DNA of 8,590 nt from Gammaproteobacteria bacterium (GCA_016844485.1 JAENIZ010000044.1:1-8590), one strand, 5' to 3'. Shown: positions 1 through 5,529, counted from the first letter of the stretch. Notes: generated by a model from the letters alone, not told the origin. Made by a program: numbers and translations.

Positions 1-2
1 AA

Positions 3-79
3 AGTGAAGCGTGAAGCGTATATTGTAAAACGTTCAATGTTTAATGTTCAACGTTAATACCTTAAACCTTGAACTTGAG
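3..79. repeat. Degenerate 7-bp tandem repeat array
   Basis: About eleven consecutive 7-bp units can be read in one register: agtgaag, cgtgaag, cgtatat, tgtaaaa, cgttcaa, tgtttaa, tgttcaa, cgttaat, accttaa, accttga, acttgag. The central units fit YGTTYAA, and the outer ones drift from it. Two copies of the palindrome AACGTT (29-34 and 50-55) flank the centre and could pair. The array fills all the sequence left of the tRNA gene and probably continues beyond the window. It has no coding potential. On the tRNA strand it starts only a few bases past the encoded CCA, where a terminator would be expected, but no hairpin followed by a T run is visible. Similar AT-leaning heptamer arrays occur between genes in various proteobacteria; their function is not established. 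Confidence 0.7.
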
Positions 80-83
80 AAAT

Positions 84-168
84 TGGTGCCGAGGAGAGGA
101 CTCGAACCTCCACGGGTCGCCCCGCTAGTACCTGAAACTAGTGCGTCTACCAATTTCGCCACCTCGGC
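84..168 (-). tRNA. tRNA-Leu, anticodon CAG
   Basis: The minus strand folds into a complete class II tRNA of 85 nt including an encoded CCA (84-86). The acceptor stem GCCGAGG pairs perfectly with CCTCGGC. A leucine-type D arm contains TTGGTAGACGC. The anticodon stem CTAGT/ACTAG closes the loop TTCAGGT, which puts anticodon CAG at plus-strand bases 132-134. The long variable arm is CGGG-GCGA-CCCG, and the T loop is TTCGAGT. The long variable arm together with CAG identifies a leucine tRNA reading CUG codons. It is divergent from rnr, and a matching promoter lies immediately upstream at 192-220. A tRNA-Leu next to rnr is also what I recall from Pseudomonas. The mature 5' end is at base 168. Confidence 0.97.
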
Positions 169-191
169 GTGGCCCATCAAACAGACGGCGG

Positions 192-220
192 ACTTTACCT
201 AGCCACTAAAATATTGTCAA
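192..220 (-). promoter_or_regulatory. Sigma-70 promoter for tRNA-Leu
   Basis: Read on the minus strand, a perfect -35 hexamer TTGACA (220-215) is followed by exactly 17 nt and a -10 hexamer TAAAGT (197-192; four of six consensus bases). The bases just after the -10 are CCGCC. A G+C-rich discriminator of this kind is typical of stable-RNA promoters under stringent (ppGpp/DksA) control. Transcription would start near base 185, giving a 5' leader of roughly 17 nt for RNase P to remove. The -35 overlaps the proposed rnr start codon at 220-222, so the two divergent genes share only about 51 bp. Spacing, orientation and discriminator all agree. The stringent-control inference has not been tested. 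Confidence 0.7.
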
Positions 221-2373
221 TGAATAGAACACCAACACGTAAAAACAAATCGCCAGATCAGCATGAACTCCCGGAACGAGAGGCGATCCTCAATTATCTG
301 ACTGACTGTAACAGGCCGCGCAGTCTGCGCCGTATTGCAGAGGCCCTGGGTGTTGAAGGAAGTGACGCCCGCCAGGCGCTTGACAAACGTTTGCGGGCTA
401 TGCAACGCGATGGCCAGATCATCAAAAACCGGCGTGAAGGTTATGGGCTGGTCGACAAGATGGATCTTTTGCGCGGCCGGGTAATAGCCCATCCCGACGG
501 TTACGGTTTTCTCAAGATCGATGAAGGTGGTAATGATCTTTTCCTTTCACCACGTGAAATGCGCGGTCTCCTGCATGGCGATCGTATCCTCGCACGTGTT
601 ACGGGAATTGACAAACGTGGCCGCCGTGAAGGTGCATTGGTGGAAGTACTCGAACGTGCAAACCAGCAGATCGTGGGCCGTTACCACAGGGAAGGCAAAA
701 TCGGTTTTGTTGTGCCGGATAATAAACGCTTGCATCAGGATGTTCTGATCCCGCCCGCGAATGCAGGTAAGGCAAAACCTGGGCAATATGTTGTTGCCAA
801 CATCGTCCGTCAGCCCGACAGGCATACACAACCGGTTGGAGACATCGTTGAAATACTCGGTGATCACATGGCGGCAGATCTGGCGGTGGAGATTGCCATT
901 CGTACCTACGGTTTGCCATGTGAATGGCCGGACGATGTGATCGGGGAAACAAAGCGATTCACAGAGGAAGTCAATGAATCAGACAAGAAAGGCAGACATG
1001 ATTTAAGAAATCTTTCTCTTGTCACCATTGATGGTGAAGATGCACGTGATTTTGATGATGCCGTCTATTGCGAACGGCAGGAAAGCGGCTGGCGGTTACT
1101 TGTTGCGATAGCCGACGTTTCACATTATGTGCGACCGGGATCTGCACCGGATGAAGAGGCCGCGCTGCGGGGGAATTCTGTTTACTTTCCAAGACGGGTG
1201 ATCCCGATGTTGCCGGAAATCCTTTCCGATGGCCTCTGCTCGCTGAAGCCAAACGTCGATCGCTTGTGCCTTGTATGTGAACTCAATATCAACAAACAGG
1301 GCAAGGTTAAAAATTTTCGTTTTTTTGAAGGAGTGATGCGATCAGCATCGCGACTGACCTATACGGAAGTCGCCGCAATATTGGTTGATAAGGATGTTTC
1401 TTTACGTAAACGATATGAGTCATTGCTTCCATATCTGGATAATTTATATAACTTGTATCAACTCGTCCATAAACACCGGCGATCCAATGCAGTCATCGAC
1501 TTTGATTCTTCGGAATCACGGTTTGTGTTTGATGAAAACGGCAAGGTGGAAAATATTCATTCCTTTGAACGTAATGATGCACATCGCCTGATTGAGGAAT
1601 TTATGTTGTCCGCAAATGTCGCCGCCGCACAATTCCTGCTTGAACATGAAATGCCCGTCCTGTTTCGTATCCATGAAACACCCAAGGAAGAGAAATTGAA
1701 AGACTTGCGTGCATTTCTTGGCGAACTGGGTCTGAGTCTGGGTGGGGGTGAAGAACCGTCGGCAAAAAATTATGCACATCTGCTTGAGCATATTGAAGCA
1801 AGGGACGACAGACATTTAATCGAGACGGTATTGCTGCGCAGTTTACCCCTGGCGGTGTACAGCGCTGATAACGTGGGTCATTTTGGACTGGCCTTTCCGG
1901 CCTATGCTCATTTCACCTCGCCGATACGCCGTTATCCGGATTTATTGATTCATCGCGCCATCCGCCATTTGTTGTATCACAATTCAGTCGAAGGATTTAC
2001 ATACCAGAAGGACGATATGCATAAATTCGGCGCACATTGTTCCATGACGGAACGCCGTGCAGATGAAGCGACTCGAGAAATCGTTCAATGGCATAAGTGT
2101 GAATTTATGCAGGAAAAGGCGGGCGAGGTATTCGACGGAACGATCAGTGGCGTGACTTCATTTGGAATATTTGTCGAACTTGATGACATCTATGTGGAGG
2201 GACTTGTGCACGTCACCGCATTGCCGATTGATTATTATCATTTTGATCCAATTGGCCATCGTCTGCGCGGGGGACGCAATGGCCGTTGCTATCGTTTGGC
2301 CAACAGGGTAAAGGTGATGGTAACGAGGGTGAATCTTGATGATAAAAAAATCGACTTTGAACTGGTTGAATAA
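220..2373 (+). CDS. rnr: Ribonuclease R (3'-5' exoribonuclease)
   Basis: RNase R is a processive 3'-5' hydrolytic exoribonuclease that degrades structured RNA, including rRNA fragments, and takes part in trans-translation quality control. The 717-residue product shows, in order, an N-terminal winged-helix domain (about 20-78), two cold-shock/OB domains (about 84-146 and 153-214), the RNB catalytic domain (about 255-590) and a C-terminal S1 domain (about 635-717). The catalytic motif IDGEDARDFDDAVY supplies the metal-binding aspartates D271, D277, D279 and D280, equivalent to E. coli D272/D278/D280/D281. SPIRRYPDLLIHRAI is the RNB signature further on. I chose ATG 220 because family similarity begins about 12 residues later. 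An in-frame GTG at 169 would abut the tRNA and adds unsupported residues. No Shine-Dalgarno sequence precedes 220. A TAAAAT at 207-212 could be a -10 giving a nearly leaderless mRNA, but no good -35 accompanies it. The protein ends at the S1 domain, without the long lysine-rich tail of E. coli RNase R (813 residues). rlmB follows after 19 bp, as in other gammaproteobacteria. Confidence 0.96.
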   Translation: MNRTPTRKNKSPDQHELPEREAILNYLTDCNRPRSLRRIAEALGVEGSDARQALDKRLRAMQRDGQIIKNRREGYGLVDKMDLLRGRVIAHPDGYGFLKIDEGGNDLFLSPREMRGLLHGDRILARVTGIDKRGRREGALVEVLERANQQIVGRYHREGKIGFVVPDNKRLHQDVLIPPANAGKAKPGQYVVANIVRQPDRHTQPVGDIVEILGDHMAADLAVEIAIRTYGLPCEWPDDVIGETKRFTEEVNESDKKGRHDLRNLSLVTIDGEDARDFDDAVYCERQESGWRLLVAIADVSHYVRPGSAPDEEAALRGNSVYFPRRVIPMLPEILSDGLCSLKPNVDRLCLVCELNINKQGKVKNFRFFEGVMRSASRLTYTEVAAILVDKDVSLRKRYESLLPYLDNLYNLYQLVHKHRRSNAVIDFDSSESRFVFDENGKVENIHSFERNDAHRLIEEFMLSANVAAAQFLLEHEMPVLFRIHETPKEEKLKDLRAFLGELGLSLGGGEEPSAKNYAHLLEHIEARDDRHLIETVLLRSLPLAVYSADNVGHFGLAFPAYAHFTSPIRRYPDLLIHRAIRHLLYHNSVEGFTYQKDDMHKFGAHCSMTERRADEATREIVQWHKCEFMQEKAGEVFDGTISGVTSFGIFVELDDIYVEGLVHVTALPIDYYHFDPIGHRLRGGRNGRCYRLANRVKVMVTRVNLDDKKIDFELVE

Positions 2374-2392
2374 TATTTGAGAAATTTCTGTC

Positions 2393-3133
2393 ATGGCTGG
2401 CAATACTGAAATCGTCTATGGTATGCATGCCGTAAGACATGCATTACAACATTCGCCGGTGTATGTGTTGGAGCTCTGGATTCAAAATGACAAGCAATCT
2501 GAACAGGCCATACGGGATATTATGCAGCTTGCCGGTACAACACCGGTGCAATATGTTTCCAAACAGGCCATGAACAAACTGACGCATTACGCCCGTCACC
2601 AGGGTGTTGTGATCAGGAAAAAGAAAACGCAATCAGCAAACATCGATCTGACTTCGTTATTGACCTCGGAAGACGAGACCATACCACTTTATCTGGTGCT
2701 CGATGGAGTTCAGGATCCGCATAATCTTGGTGCCTGCATACGTACTGCCGATGCGGCCGGGGTGAAGGCCGTTATTATTCCGAAGGATCGTGCGGCGGGT
2801 CTCAATGCAACGGTGAGCAATGTGGCGAGCGGCGCCGCGGAAAATATTCCTGTTATTGAGGTTACCAATCTGGCGAGGTCTTTGCGGGCGCTGCAGGATG
2901 CGGGTATCTGGATCATTGGTACGGTGAATGATGCAGGGACCAGTATTTATGAAGTGGATTTAAACAGACCATTGGCGCTGGTTATGGGGGCAGAAGGCAA
3001 GGGCCTCAGGCAAAACACCCGCGACCATTGCGATATGCTGGTTAATATACCAATGGCGGGTGTCGTGGAAAGCCTGAATGTTTCCGTAGCGACAGGTATT
3101 TGCCTGTTTGAAGCCATTCGTCAACGCAGATAA
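2393..3133 (+). CDS. rlmB: 23S rRNA (guanosine-2251-2'-O)-methyltransferase RlmB
   Basis: A SPOUT-class (TrmH-type) methyltransferase that uses S-adenosylmethionine to 2'-O-methylate G2251 in the P loop of 23S rRNA. At 246 residues it is close to the E. coli length of 243. The N-terminal substrate-binding domain begins EIVYGMHAVRHAL and spans about residues 4-75. The SPOUT domain has motif 1 DPHNLGACIRTAD (N111, R117), motif 2 LVMGAEGKGL (E201) and motif 3 from IPMAG to SLNVSVATGICLFEA (residues 219-241), which form the trefoil-knot cofactor site. The conserved asparagine, arginine and glutamate are all present. The start at 2393 matches the family N-terminus, though the ribosome binding site is weak (GAGA at 2379-2382). 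It lies 19 bp after rnr and is probably co-transcribed with it. Confidence 0.96.
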   Translation: MAGNTEIVYGMHAVRHALQHSPVYVLELWIQNDKQSEQAIRDIMQLAGTTPVQYVSKQAMNKLTHYARHQGVVIRKKKTQSANIDLTSLLTSEDETIPLYLVLDGVQDPHNLGACIRTADAAGVKAVIIPKDRAAGLNATVSNVASGAAENIPVIEVTNLARSLRALQDAGIWIIGTVNDAGTSIYEVDLNRPLALVMGAEGKGLRQNTRDHCDMLVNIPMAGVVESLNVSVATGICLFEAIRQRR

Positions 3134-3144
3134 CAGACCTGAAT

Positions 3145-3173
3145 TTGCATGATATTGAGACATGCATTAATAT
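3145..3173 (+). promoter_or_regulatory. Possible promoter for the rpsF operon, overlapped by inverted repeats
   Basis: TTGCAT (3145-3150), 17 nt, then TAATAT (3168-3173) could be a weak sigma-70 promoter; the matches are three and four of six. It would give an rpsF leader of roughly 60 nt. Two overlapping inverted repeats lie on it: TGCATG (3146-3151) with CATGCA (3161-3166), and GATATT (3151-3156) with AATATC (3169-3174). They could be an operator or chance palindromes in AT-rich DNA. Placement before a ribosomal protein operon makes a promoter plausible, but the hexamers are poor. Confidence 0.3.
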
Positions 3174-3190
3174 CGCGCCCTCATTTCCTT

Positions 3191-3218
3191 GCTCCATTCC
3201 GCCGTTGGCGGGAGGGGC
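3191..3218 (+). promoter_or_regulatory. rpsF leader hairpin, candidate S6:S18 autoregulatory site
   Basis: The RNA can form a long hairpin. CCGCC (3199-3203) pairs with GGCGG (3207-3211) around a GTT loop. The stem then extends through T197-T198 with G212-A213, and GCTCC (3191-3195) with GGGGC (3214-3218), leaving A196 bulged. No U run follows, so it is not an intrinsic terminator. It ends ten bases before the rpsF Shine-Dalgarno GGGAGG (3228-3233), with ACCG at 3225-3228 running into it. Many bacteria carry a structured rpsF leader bound by the S6:S18 complex, in which a CCG element imitates the rRNA site. Position fits that role, but I cannot confirm the consensus fold. CTCC (3192-3195) could alternatively pair with GGAG (3229-3232) of the ribosome binding site. 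Confidence 0.45.
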
Positions 3219-3241
3219 TGTTAAACCGGGAGGATTAGACG

Positions 3242-3700
3242 ATGCGGCATTACGAAATTGTGTTTATGGTCCATCCGGACCAGAGTGAACAGGTACCGGC
3301 CATGGTAGAGCGGTACCGTTCCATGATTGATACAAATGGTGGCAAGATCCACCGCCTCGAAGACTGGGGCCGGCGCCAGTTGGCCTATCCCATCAACAAG
3401 ATTCATAAGGCACATTACGTGCTTATGAATATTGAATGCAATGCCGAAACCCTTGAACAATTGGACAGCGCATTCCGGTTCAATGATGCGGTGATCCGGA
3501 ATCTGATTATCAAACGCAGTGAGGCGATTACCGAACCTTCCCTGCTTGTAAAGGCCAAGGAACAGGATGAAGCAGGTTATGCAGCTGATAATGGTGATAT
3601 CGACATAGGGAATGGATCTCCCGTTAAAGATCAAATCCCCGATGTTGCAGAATCAGGCGATGCAAATGACGCAGTTGAAGCAGAAGCGGGAAAAGACTGA
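3242..3700 (+). CDS. rpsF: 30S ribosomal protein S6
   Basis: S6 binds with S18 to the central domain of 16S rRNA in the platform of the 30S subunit. The product is 152 residues, and its first 100 or so are nearly colinear with E. coli S6: it starts MRHYEIVFMVHPDQSEQVP, then has KIHRLEDWGRRQLAYPINK (35-53), KAHYVLMNIE (56-65) and FRFNDAVIRN (78-87). The C-terminus from about residue 105 is an acidic, low-complexity tail, longer than in E. coli (131-135 residues), and ends GKD rather than the EE to which RimK adds glutamates in E. coli. The start is set by a strong Shine-Dalgarno GGGAGG at 3228-3233, 8 nt before the ATG. It heads the ribosomal protein cluster; rpsR follows 38 bp later with no priB between them. 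Confidence 0.98.
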   Translation: MRHYEIVFMVHPDQSEQVPAMVERYRSMIDTNGGKIHRLEDWGRRQLAYPINKIHKAHYVLMNIECNAETLEQLDSAFRFNDAVIRNLIIKRSEAITEPSLLVKAKEQDEAGYAADNGDIDIGNGSPVKDQIPDVAESGDANDAVEAEAGKD

Positions 3701-3738
3701 CTGGCCCGTGAACTACCCTATGAGAGAGGAATAGAACT

Positions 3739-3963
3739 ATGTCACGTTATATCCGGCGAAAACGATATTGCAAATTTACCGTAGAAGGTATTAAGGAAAT
3801 TGATTATAAGGATCTGAACACATTAAAGAATTACGTCACTGAAACGGGCAAGATCGTACCCAGCCGGATTTCAGGCACCAATTCCCGTTATCAACGTCAA
3901 CTGTCGACAGCCATCAAACGGGCACGTTTTCTGGCGTTAATTCCCTACTGCGATTCGCATTAG
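3739..3963 (+). CDS. rpsR: 30S ribosomal protein S18
   Basis: S18 is the small basic partner of S6 in the 30S platform. At 74 residues it is one shorter than E. coli S18 and aligns throughout: RKRYCKFT near the N-terminus, IDYKDLNTLKNYVTETGKI (21-39), VPSRISGT (40-47), YQRQLSTAIKRARFLALIPY (51-70), ending CDSH. The basic RNA-binding residues are kept. It has a cysteine at 11 and another at 71. Shine-Dalgarno AGAGGA (3725-3730) lies 8 nt before the ATG. The 107-bp gap to the next gene carries the inverted repeat described separately. Confidence 0.98.
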   Translation: MSRYIRRKRYCKFTVEGIKEIDYKDLNTLKNYVTETGKIVPSRISGTNSRYQRQLSTAIKRARFLALIPYCDSH

Positions 3964-3967
3964 GATC

Positions 3968-4066
3968 ATCTGATCTAGTTACGTATTTTTGCAGAAGTGC
4001 CGGTCTGACCCCCCGGGATCAAAGGTTTGTTCACGCGAGCCAGACGCTACAGATATAAGATCAGAT
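3968..4066. repeat. 9-bp inverted repeat spanning the rpsR-DUF2232 gap
   Basis: ATCTGATCT (3968-3976) and AGATCAGAT (4058-4066) are perfect reverse complements separated by 81 nt. The first arm begins 5 nt after the rpsR stop and the second ends 4 nt before the ATG at 4071. A shorter pair, GTCTG (4003-4007) with CAGAC (4041-4045), is nested inside. If formed in the mRNA, the long stem would cover the start region of the membrane-protein gene, which has no clear Shine-Dalgarno sequence. The pairing is exact in the sequence; a regulatory role is conjecture. Otherwise the gap shows no gene, and the TTTTT at 3986-3990 has no adequate stem before it. Confidence 0.45.
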
Positions 4067-4070
4067 AATC

Positions 4071-4976
4071 ATGCGCGGATTGGGTACATATATATTACGC
4101 GGGCGCTTGCAGGCAATTGCTGTGACCAGCGTGTTGACCATGCTGTCGCTGTTGTTGCCATTCCTGGCGTATATATTAAGTGGTGCACCTCCCAGTCTTG
4201 TAACCCTGCGGCAAGGACCGATTGCAGGATTACAGGTCATCATCGGCAGTTTAGTGGTGATAGCGGTGTTTGCATATTTGATAAATATGAATCCACAGAT
4301 CTCCACCGTATTTGCGTTGGGGATTTGGATCCCGTTATGGCTCTGTGCAAACATTCTGCGCAGAACCGAATCCCAGGGCAGGCTGGTTCTGGCGGCAGGG
4401 GCTTGCGGGGCAGGTTATATCCTGGTGATGTACCTGCTGGTTGAAGATGTGCCCCAATGGTGGAAGACCTGGCTGGATGCCTGGATGACACAGGCCTTGC
4501 CGGCCGATCAAGGAGAGCAATACCGTGAAGTACTGACCTCCGTCGCACCGCTCATGAATGCCATGATGGCAGCAGGTCTGGTCATTAGTTTGATATCGAC
4601 CCTATTGATTGCACGCTGGTGGCAGGCGCTGCTGTGTAGTCCAGGGGGGTTCAGAAAGGAATTCCATGCGCTGCGTCTGCCCAGGGGATTACTGATCGTT
4701 GTATTCGTGGGCCTGGTTATGATGGTGATGGGCAAGAGCAACCCGGGTTCACCGGCATTGGATATATTGATTGTACTGGTGTTTCTGTACTTGTTTCAGG
4801 GGATCGCCATGATCCACCGCACGATTGCTGCAAGGGGCCTGTCCCAGGCATGGTTGGTGGCTATGTATGCGCTGTTATTTGTTGTACCCCAGGCGATTTT
4901 GTTTCTTGCGTGCCTGGGAATGGTCGATTCCTGGCTGGTTAAGACTGCCGTTACCGGGCGAAATGACAATTCATAA
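4071..4976 (+). CDS. DUF2232-type integral membrane protein of unknown function
   Basis: A 301-residue, very hydrophobic protein with about eight predicted transmembrane segments (near 13-36, 52-71, 79-96, 105-124, 160-184, 205-220, 228-247 and 258-285) and no cleavable signal peptide. The N-terminus MRGLGTYILRGRLQA is basic. A polar loop at about 182-204 contains RWW and PGGFRKEFHALRLP, the sort of conserved cytoplasmic loop expected in this family. I assign DUF2232 (YybS-like) from topology, length and position; Pseudomonas has a comparable membrane protein between rpsR and rplI. Bacillus subtilis yybS also sits near rplI and the replicative helicase gene. No catalytic motif is visible and the substrate or partner is unknown. 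The ATG at 4071 lacks a clear ribosome binding site, though the N-terminus looks family-like. rplI starts 45 bp after the stop. Confidence 0.8.
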   Translation: MRGLGTYILRGRLQAIAVTSVLTMLSLLLPFLAYILSGAPPSLVTLRQGPIAGLQVIIGSLVVIAVFAYLINMNPQISTVFALGIWIPLWLCANILRRTESQGRLVLAAGACGAGYILVMYLLVEDVPQWWKTWLDAWMTQALPADQGEQYREVLTSVAPLMNAMMAAGLVISLISTLLIARWWQALLCSPGGFRKEFHALRLPRGLLIVVFVGLVMMVMGKSNPGSPALDILIVLVFLYLFQGIAMIHRTIAARGLSQAWLVAMYALLFVVPQAILFLACLGMVDSWLVKTAVTGRNDNS

Positions 4977-5007
4977 GGTGCAGATTATGATATGGATAAT
5001 TAAGTAT

Positions 5008-5013
5008 AAGGGG
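5008..5013 (+). promoter_or_regulatory. Ribosome binding site that fixes the rplI start
   Basis: AAGGGG at 5008-5013 lies 8 nt before ATG 5022. It overlaps an in-frame GTG at 5013, which would be too close for initiation there. This favours the ATG, which also gives the canonical L9 N-terminus MDVILLEK. Confidence 0.8.
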
Positions 5014-5021
5014 TGATTTTG

Positions 5022-5489
5022 ATGGACGTTATTTTATTAGAGAAGATACACAAATTGGGCAATCTCGGTGATCAGGTCAGGGTCAAGGCGGGTTATGGAC
5101 GAAATTTCCTTATTCCCAGTGGTAAGGCCATCCCCGCAACACCGGCGAATGTAGAAAAGTTTGAGGCACAGCGTGCGGAATTGGAGAAGACCCAGGCCGG
5201 GGTATTCGAGCAGGCAACAGCCAGGGCCTTGAAGCTCAATGAAGTGTCAGTGACTCTCGTCAGAAAGGCCGGCAATGAAGGCAAGTTGTTTGGCTCGGTC
5301 GGAACCATAGATATTGCTGAAGCGGTTACACAAACAGGCGTGGAGCTGGCCAAGCAGGAACTACGTCTGCCCCGCGGCCCGTTCAGGACTGTAGGCCAAT
5401 TTGAGGTGGACGTGCATTTGCACGCCGATGTTGATGCAAAGGTCAAAATTAATATCGTTGCAGAAGAAGAAAAAGAAAAAACAGAGTAA
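5022..5489 (+). CDS. rplI: 50S ribosomal protein L9
   Basis: L9 binds 23S rRNA at the base of the L1 stalk and influences reading-frame maintenance. The product is 155 residues against 149 in E. coli. The N-terminal RNA-binding domain has the L9 signature: MDVILLEK, LGNLGDQVRVKAGYGRNFLI (13-32) and PSGKAIPAT (33-41). A charged connecting helix follows at about 42-75. The C-terminal domain has GNEGKLFGSVGTIDIAEAV (near 84-102), LRLPRGPFRTVG and a final beta strand. After the usual end (NIVAE) there is a short extra tail EEKEKTE, encoded by an A-rich run at 5462-5484. The start is set by AAGGGG at 5008-5013. The gene sits between the DUF2232 gene and dnaB, a common arrangement. Confidence 0.98.
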   Translation: MDVILLEKIHKLGNLGDQVRVKAGYGRNFLIPSGKAIPATPANVEKFEAQRAELEKTQAGVFEQATARALKLNEVSVTLVRKAGNEGKLFGSVGTIDIAEAVTQTGVELAKQELRLPRGPFRTVGQFEVDVHLHADVDAKVKINIVAEEEKEKTE

Positions 5490-5505
5490 ATACATACGGA
5501 TAATC

Positions 5506-5529
5506 TTGACGCAAAAGACGGGATATAAT
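5506..5529 (+). promoter_or_regulatory. Possible dnaB promoter with perfect -10
   Basis: The 105-bp gap before dnaB contains an exact TATAAT (5524-5529), about 65 bp upstream of the dnaB ATG. A good-looking TTGACG lies at 5506-5511, but the spacing is only 12 nt, far below the usual 16-18, and nothing at the normal distance resembles a -35. Either the -10 works with an activator, or the match is coincidental. No terminator is evident after rplI, so read-through into dnaB is also likely. Confidence 0.35.

Noticed and set aside
3..79. CRISPR array
   Set aside because: The units are 7 bp with no spacers, far from CRISPR repeat and spacer lengths.
169..219. N-terminal extension of RNase R from GTG 169
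   Set aside because: The codon lies immediately after the tRNA gene with no ribosome binding site, and the 17 added residues resemble nothing in the family. The interval is better explained as the tRNA-Leu promoter.
599..952. Antisense open frames inside rnr, including one of 117 codons
   Set aside because: They are shadows of the RNase R cold-shock domain region, without a ribosome binding site or recognisable domains.
3221..3634. Antisense open frame of 137 codons across rpsF
   Set aside because: It mirrors the highly conserved S6 gene, shows no family resemblance and has no plausible start signal.
3964..3990. Intrinsic terminator after rpsR (GATC-ATCT-GATC followed by TTTTT)
   Set aside because: The stem is only 4 bp and AT-containing, and it sits 10 nt from the T run. 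The operon also appears to continue.
3989..4444. Plus-strand open frame of 151 codons overlapping the membrane protein start
   Set aside because: It is an alternative frame of the DUF2232 gene. Its protein is cysteine- and arginine-rich with no recognisable domain, and the overlapping frame gives a coherent membrane protein.
5013..5021. GTG 5013 as the rplI start
   Set aside because: It lies within the Shine-Dalgarno sequence that serves ATG 5022, and L9 proteins begin at the MxVILL motif.
5093..5446. Antisense open frame of 117 codons inside rplI
   Set aside because: It is the complement of the conserved L9 coding frame and has no family features.
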